Part shown: positions 62,123-64,000 of the stretch, piece after piece
How positions within the stretch are numbered: the first letter of the stretch is position 1
Layout: every line of letters begins with the position of its first letter
Assembly (NCBI GenBank): GCA_031401675.1
Contig: JANNRR010000166.1
Location: forward strand, 23,964 to 87,963
Direction of reading: 5' to 3'
Length of the DNA: 64,000 nt
Source of the DNA: JANNRR01 sp031401675
GTDB taxonomy: Bacteria; Pseudomonadota; Alphaproteobacteria; Rhodobacterales; Rhodobacteraceae
Made by a program: the position numbers and the translations under genes
The notes under the pieces: generated by a model
Database searches by the model: none
Seen by the model: the letters and a program-made list of their open reading frames with translations, nothing else
What the model was told of the DNA's origin: nothing

Positions 62123-62719
62123 TTACGCCGCTATGCAGGCCAACAACGTATCCGTCATCGCGTCTGCTGCACTCCACGGATAGTCGGCAACCGTGATAAG
62201 GCAGAGAGCAATGCCGATCATTCCGGAGACAAGCGTATCCGCGCGCGTCTTGGTGTCCGCCGCATCCGGCGCCACGGCCTTGACCAGATCAGAGATCAGT
62301 TTGAAGTGCTGGTGCGTTTGGGGATCCTTCATGAAGGTGGCCACGTACGCGCGGCTGACGTCACCAGACATGAAAACCAACCGGAAGTGATCGGTGTTGT
62401 TCAGCCAATAGCGGACAAAGGTTTTCGCCGCCGCCCCGAGACGATCCCGCGGCGCTTCAGTCTTGTCCAGTTCGGTTTGAATTTTTTCGAACGCCTCGTT
62501 CAGCACATCCGCCCACAGGTACTGCAGGATGTCGGTCTTTCCTTCGAAATGCGCATAGATCGTCATCGGGGCGCATCCGACCTCCTTGGCAAGCCTGCGG
62601 ATTGAAACCGACGAAAAGCCCTCTTGGCGGAACAGGGTCAGGGCGTGGCCCGCGATCTTGTCCCGGGCGGCTTCCATCTGTGTTGCATTGCGTGCAGGGC
62701 GGCCTGGTTTCGGGAGCAT
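62123..62719 (-). CDS. TetR-family repressor
   Basis: 198 residues. HTH: ALTLFRQEGFSSVSIRRLAK, then EVGCAPMTIYAHFEGKTDIL. The C-terminal domain is TetR-C-like (LGAAAKTFVRYWLNNTDHFR, FKLISDLVKAVAPDAADTKT). It is divergent from the DUF4345 gene (124 bp), which it probably represses; an imperfect palindrome sits between them. Confidence 0.9.
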   Translation of the reverse strand: MLPKPGRPARNATQMEAARDKIAGHALTLFRQEGFSSVSIRRLAKEVGCAPMTIYAHFEGKTDILQYLWADVLNEAFEKIQTELDKTEAPRDRLGAAAKTFVRYWLNNTDHFRLVFMSGDVSRAYVATFMKDPQTHQHFKLISDLVKAVAPDAADTKTRADTLVSGMIGIALCLITVADYPWSAADAMTDTLLACIAA

Positions 62720-62739
62720 TGTCTCTTCCTGCTGATTTA

Positions 62740-62755
62740 TTGTAACACGTCACAA
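62740..62755. promoter_or_regulatory. Candidate operator between TetR and DUF4345 genes
   Basis: ttgtaacacgtcacaa: imperfect palindrome with outer TTGT/ACAA arms, 20 bp upstream of the TetR start and about 90 bp upstream of the DUF4345 start. Confidence 0.4.
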
Positions 62756-62843
62756 ATAATGCTTGCTTTGTCAAGCGCGCCAATAGATAGAACGCGTACC
62801 ACTTAATGAGGGCGCTCGTCGGGGCCGACCAGGGAACACAAAA

Positions 62844-63269
62844 ATGAAGAAGATACTGATGTTGAATTCCGTCGTGGCTCTGACTGGAGCCGCGATTGTT
62901 TTTCTGGGTCTGAATGTCGGCTTGGGCGGGATCAGAACGCTTGGCTGGCAAGGACCGCAAGACTTTGTCAGCGTTTCCGATCTGGCGGCTTTCATGACGC
63001 AGGACAGTCATGTCAGGTTCATTGGCGGGGTGTGGTTCGGCGTTGGCGCCTTGTTCCTCGCAGGGGCCTTTGCTTTGGAAAAGCTCCGCCCGACGCTTAT
63101 CGCACTTTGCCTGGTGATCGCGGTTGCAGGCCTGTTCCGGTTCAGCGCGCTGGATGCGGGGGCGATACTGAACGTGGCGATAGCGCCCTCCATGATTTTT
63201 GAGCTGTTGGGGTTTCCAATGCTCGCGATCTGGCTGGCACGGACAGGCGCTGTCACTCCCCGGAATTAA
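62844..63269 (+). CDS. Small membrane protein, DUF4345-like
   Basis: 141 residues with four hydrophobic helices: KILMLNSVVALTGAAIVFLG, GVWFGVGALFLAGAFALEKL, PTLIALCLVIAVAGLFRFSA, SMIFELLGFPMLAIWLAR. The SHVRFIGGVWFGVGALFL block is the usual family signature. Function unknown; such genes commonly pair with a divergent TetR regulator, as here. Confidence 0.82.
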   Translation: MKKILMLNSVVALTGAAIVFLGLNVGLGGIRTLGWQGPQDFVSVSDLAAFMTQDSHVRFIGGVWFGVGALFLAGAFALEKLRPTLIALCLVIAVAGLFRFSALDAGAILNVAIAPSMIFELLGFPMLAIWLARTGAVTPRN

Positions 63270-63639
63270 CGAAACCGAACGGGCAAGAAGCACGCTTGGG
63301 CTTGGAGGCGTCATTGGGCAGACCAAAGACCTACTGGCCAGTCCGACTCACCCGTCCCCGGTCAGTGGCGCTGGTCGATGCAACGTTGACCGCCTCTTCT
63401 GATCCGAGCGTCCTGATCTAAGAACCGATTTGTGGCTCGGGCACTCAATTGGTCGCCAAGGAATACGCCGGACGACGCTGCTTGGCAACGGTGCTGGACC
63501 CGATCTAATGCGACATTGCCATGGGGCGATGGCAGATGGCGACGGGTTAAGCGGCGGCGAAGGCCACCGCTTAACCCTCTGACGTAAGGACAGAACCACC
63601 CAAGATGGAAGACGAAGGAAGCCCTCGATCAGCGCCCGT
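63270..63639. other. Gene-free stretch with a methyltransferase relic
   Basis: 370 bp. No intact gene. Apart from the DNA-methyltransferase relic at 63422-63550 I see nothing recognisable. Confidence 0.5.
63422..63550 (+). pseudogene. Relic of a DNA methyltransferase C-terminus
   Basis: One frame reads EPICGSGTQLVAKEYAGRRC, then LATVLDPI, a TAA, CDIAMGRWQMATG, a TAA. This matches DPFCGSGTTLVAAE...GRRC...E(I/L)DP.YCD.A..RW...TG, the SAM-binding motif and C-terminal end of N4/N6 DNA methyltransferases. Two in-frame stops, and no upstream catalytic domain. Confidence 0.65.
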
Positions 63640-63888
63640 TCAAGAACAGGAGTCCCGAGCCCCAAAGGCTTCCTTGGCTACGGAGATTGCGTTCAGTGCC
63701 GCAGGAAAGCCCGCATACACGGCCATTTGCATGAGGACTTCGGTAATCTCCTCCTGCGTCAGCCCCATATTCAGCCCCGCCTCGAAATGAACCTTGAGTT
63801 GTGGTTGGGCGGTGTCCATTGCGGCTAGCGCTGCAATGGTGGCGATTTCCCGGTCGCGAAGCTTAGGCTCAAGTTTCAAGTGCAACAC
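63640..63888 (-). CDS. Carboxymuconolactone-decarboxylase-family protein, N-terminally truncated
   Basis: 82 residues: LRDREIATIAALAAMDTAQP, then VHFEAGLNMGLTQEEITEVL and MQMAVYAGFPAALNAISVAK. This is the conserved helical core and C-terminus of the family (AhpD-like fold). Homologues begin 30-50 residues earlier; here the sequence before LRDREI (from about 63866) looks like an IS end. Possibly no longer expressed. Treat as a 5'-truncated gene. Confidence 0.75.
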   Translation of the reverse strand: MLHLKLEPKLRDREIATIAALAAMDTAQPQLKVHFEAGLNMGLTQEEITEVLMQMAVYAGFPAALNAISVAKEAFGARDSCS

Positions 63889-64000
63889 CCGGAGCCCGAA
63901 GGGCGTAGGATGTTGCGATGGACAGACGAAGCAAGCACCTCAGCAGCGAGGAACGTGGCGTGATCTTTGCCGAGCAAGATCGGGGCAATAGCCAGCAGGC
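63866..64000 (+). mobile_element. Left part of an IS30-type insertion sequence
   Basis: From about 63866 the decarboxylase frame loses family similarity and a short leader leads to the transposase start. A tgcaaca / tgttgcg inverted pair lies at 63881-63917. The exact terminal repeat cannot be fixed without the other end. Confidence 0.5.
63918..64000 (+). CDS. IS30-family transposase, N-terminus only (runs off right edge)
   Basis: ATG at 63918 gives MDRRSKHLSSEERGVIFAEQ, then DRGNSQQ with no stop before the edge. HLSxEER..I is the opening of IS30-family helix-turn-helix transposases. Upstream, 63866-63917 (including tgcaacaccc and ggatgttgcg) probably holds the element's left end, abutting the truncated decarboxylase gene. 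Confidence 0.7.
   Translation, partial: MDRRSKHLSSEERGVIFAEQDRGNSQQ

Overview
The window looks like chromosomal DNA of a marine or freshwater Rhodobacterales alphaproteobacterium (Rhodobacter/Paracoccus-like). The grounds are uniformly high GC, the helicase - S4 protein - 7Fe ferredoxin - CarD gene string, an RpoH-type sigma factor, and many short membrane-protein families common in that order. No rRNA, tRNA or CRISPR array was seen. Family names come from reading the translations by eye; no database search was possible.

Region 1 (1-34,355) is dense and mostly intact. It holds a SIMPL-domain periplasmic protein (cut by the left edge), a giant PilM/PilP-like membrane protein, a CPA2 antiporter, cobT/cobS for cobalamin nucleotide-loop assembly, carD, fdxA, an S4 RNA-binding protein, a Suv3-like helicase, a TPR protein, an SCP2 protein and an alpha/beta hydrolase. 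An Anbu-type gene cluster follows (Anbu protease, polytopic membrane protein, transglutaminase, alpha-E protein, circularly permuted ATP-grasp; 14,962-21,377). Then come an RTX protein, a ligase-associated exonuclease next to a DNA-ligase homologue that has lost its catalytic lysines, a caspase-fold protein, an M3 oligopeptidase, rpoH and an RluD-type pseudouridine synthase.

Region 2 (34,356-49,930) is accessory and partly decayed. IS3- and IS5-type transposase relics flank a LacI-family regulator. Near-identical operators at that regulator and at a five-gene sugar operon (37,085-41,966: ABC permease, ATPase, binding protein, TIM-barrel isomerase, Gfo/Idh dehydrogenase) tie the two together. 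Beyond 42,100 lies a graveyard: relics of a LacI regulator, a MalF/MalG/UgpC-type ABC transporter, an aldose 1-epimerase, a FadR-type regulator and an Rbs-type transporter, all with stops or frameshifts. Within it an enolase-superfamily sugar-acid dehydratase and its divergent GntR regulator remain intact.

Region 3 (49,952-58,851) is a co-directional set: flavin disulfide reductase, MFS transporter, type II NADH dehydrogenase, 3-hydroxybutyrate dehydrogenase, patatin, DUF302 protein, periplasmic cupin, a phasin-like small protein and a LysR regulator. It suggests redox balance linked to polyhydroxybutyrate turnover.

Region 4 (58,852-64,000) is patchy: relics of a ZIP transporter, a lipoprotein and a DNA methyltransferase; a TetR/DUF4386 pair with two tandem operators; a chimeric histidine-kinase-like gene whose phospho-acceptor His is Arg; a second TetR next to a DUF4345 protein; and a carboxymuconolactone decarboxylase gene truncated beside an IS30-type element that runs off the right edge.
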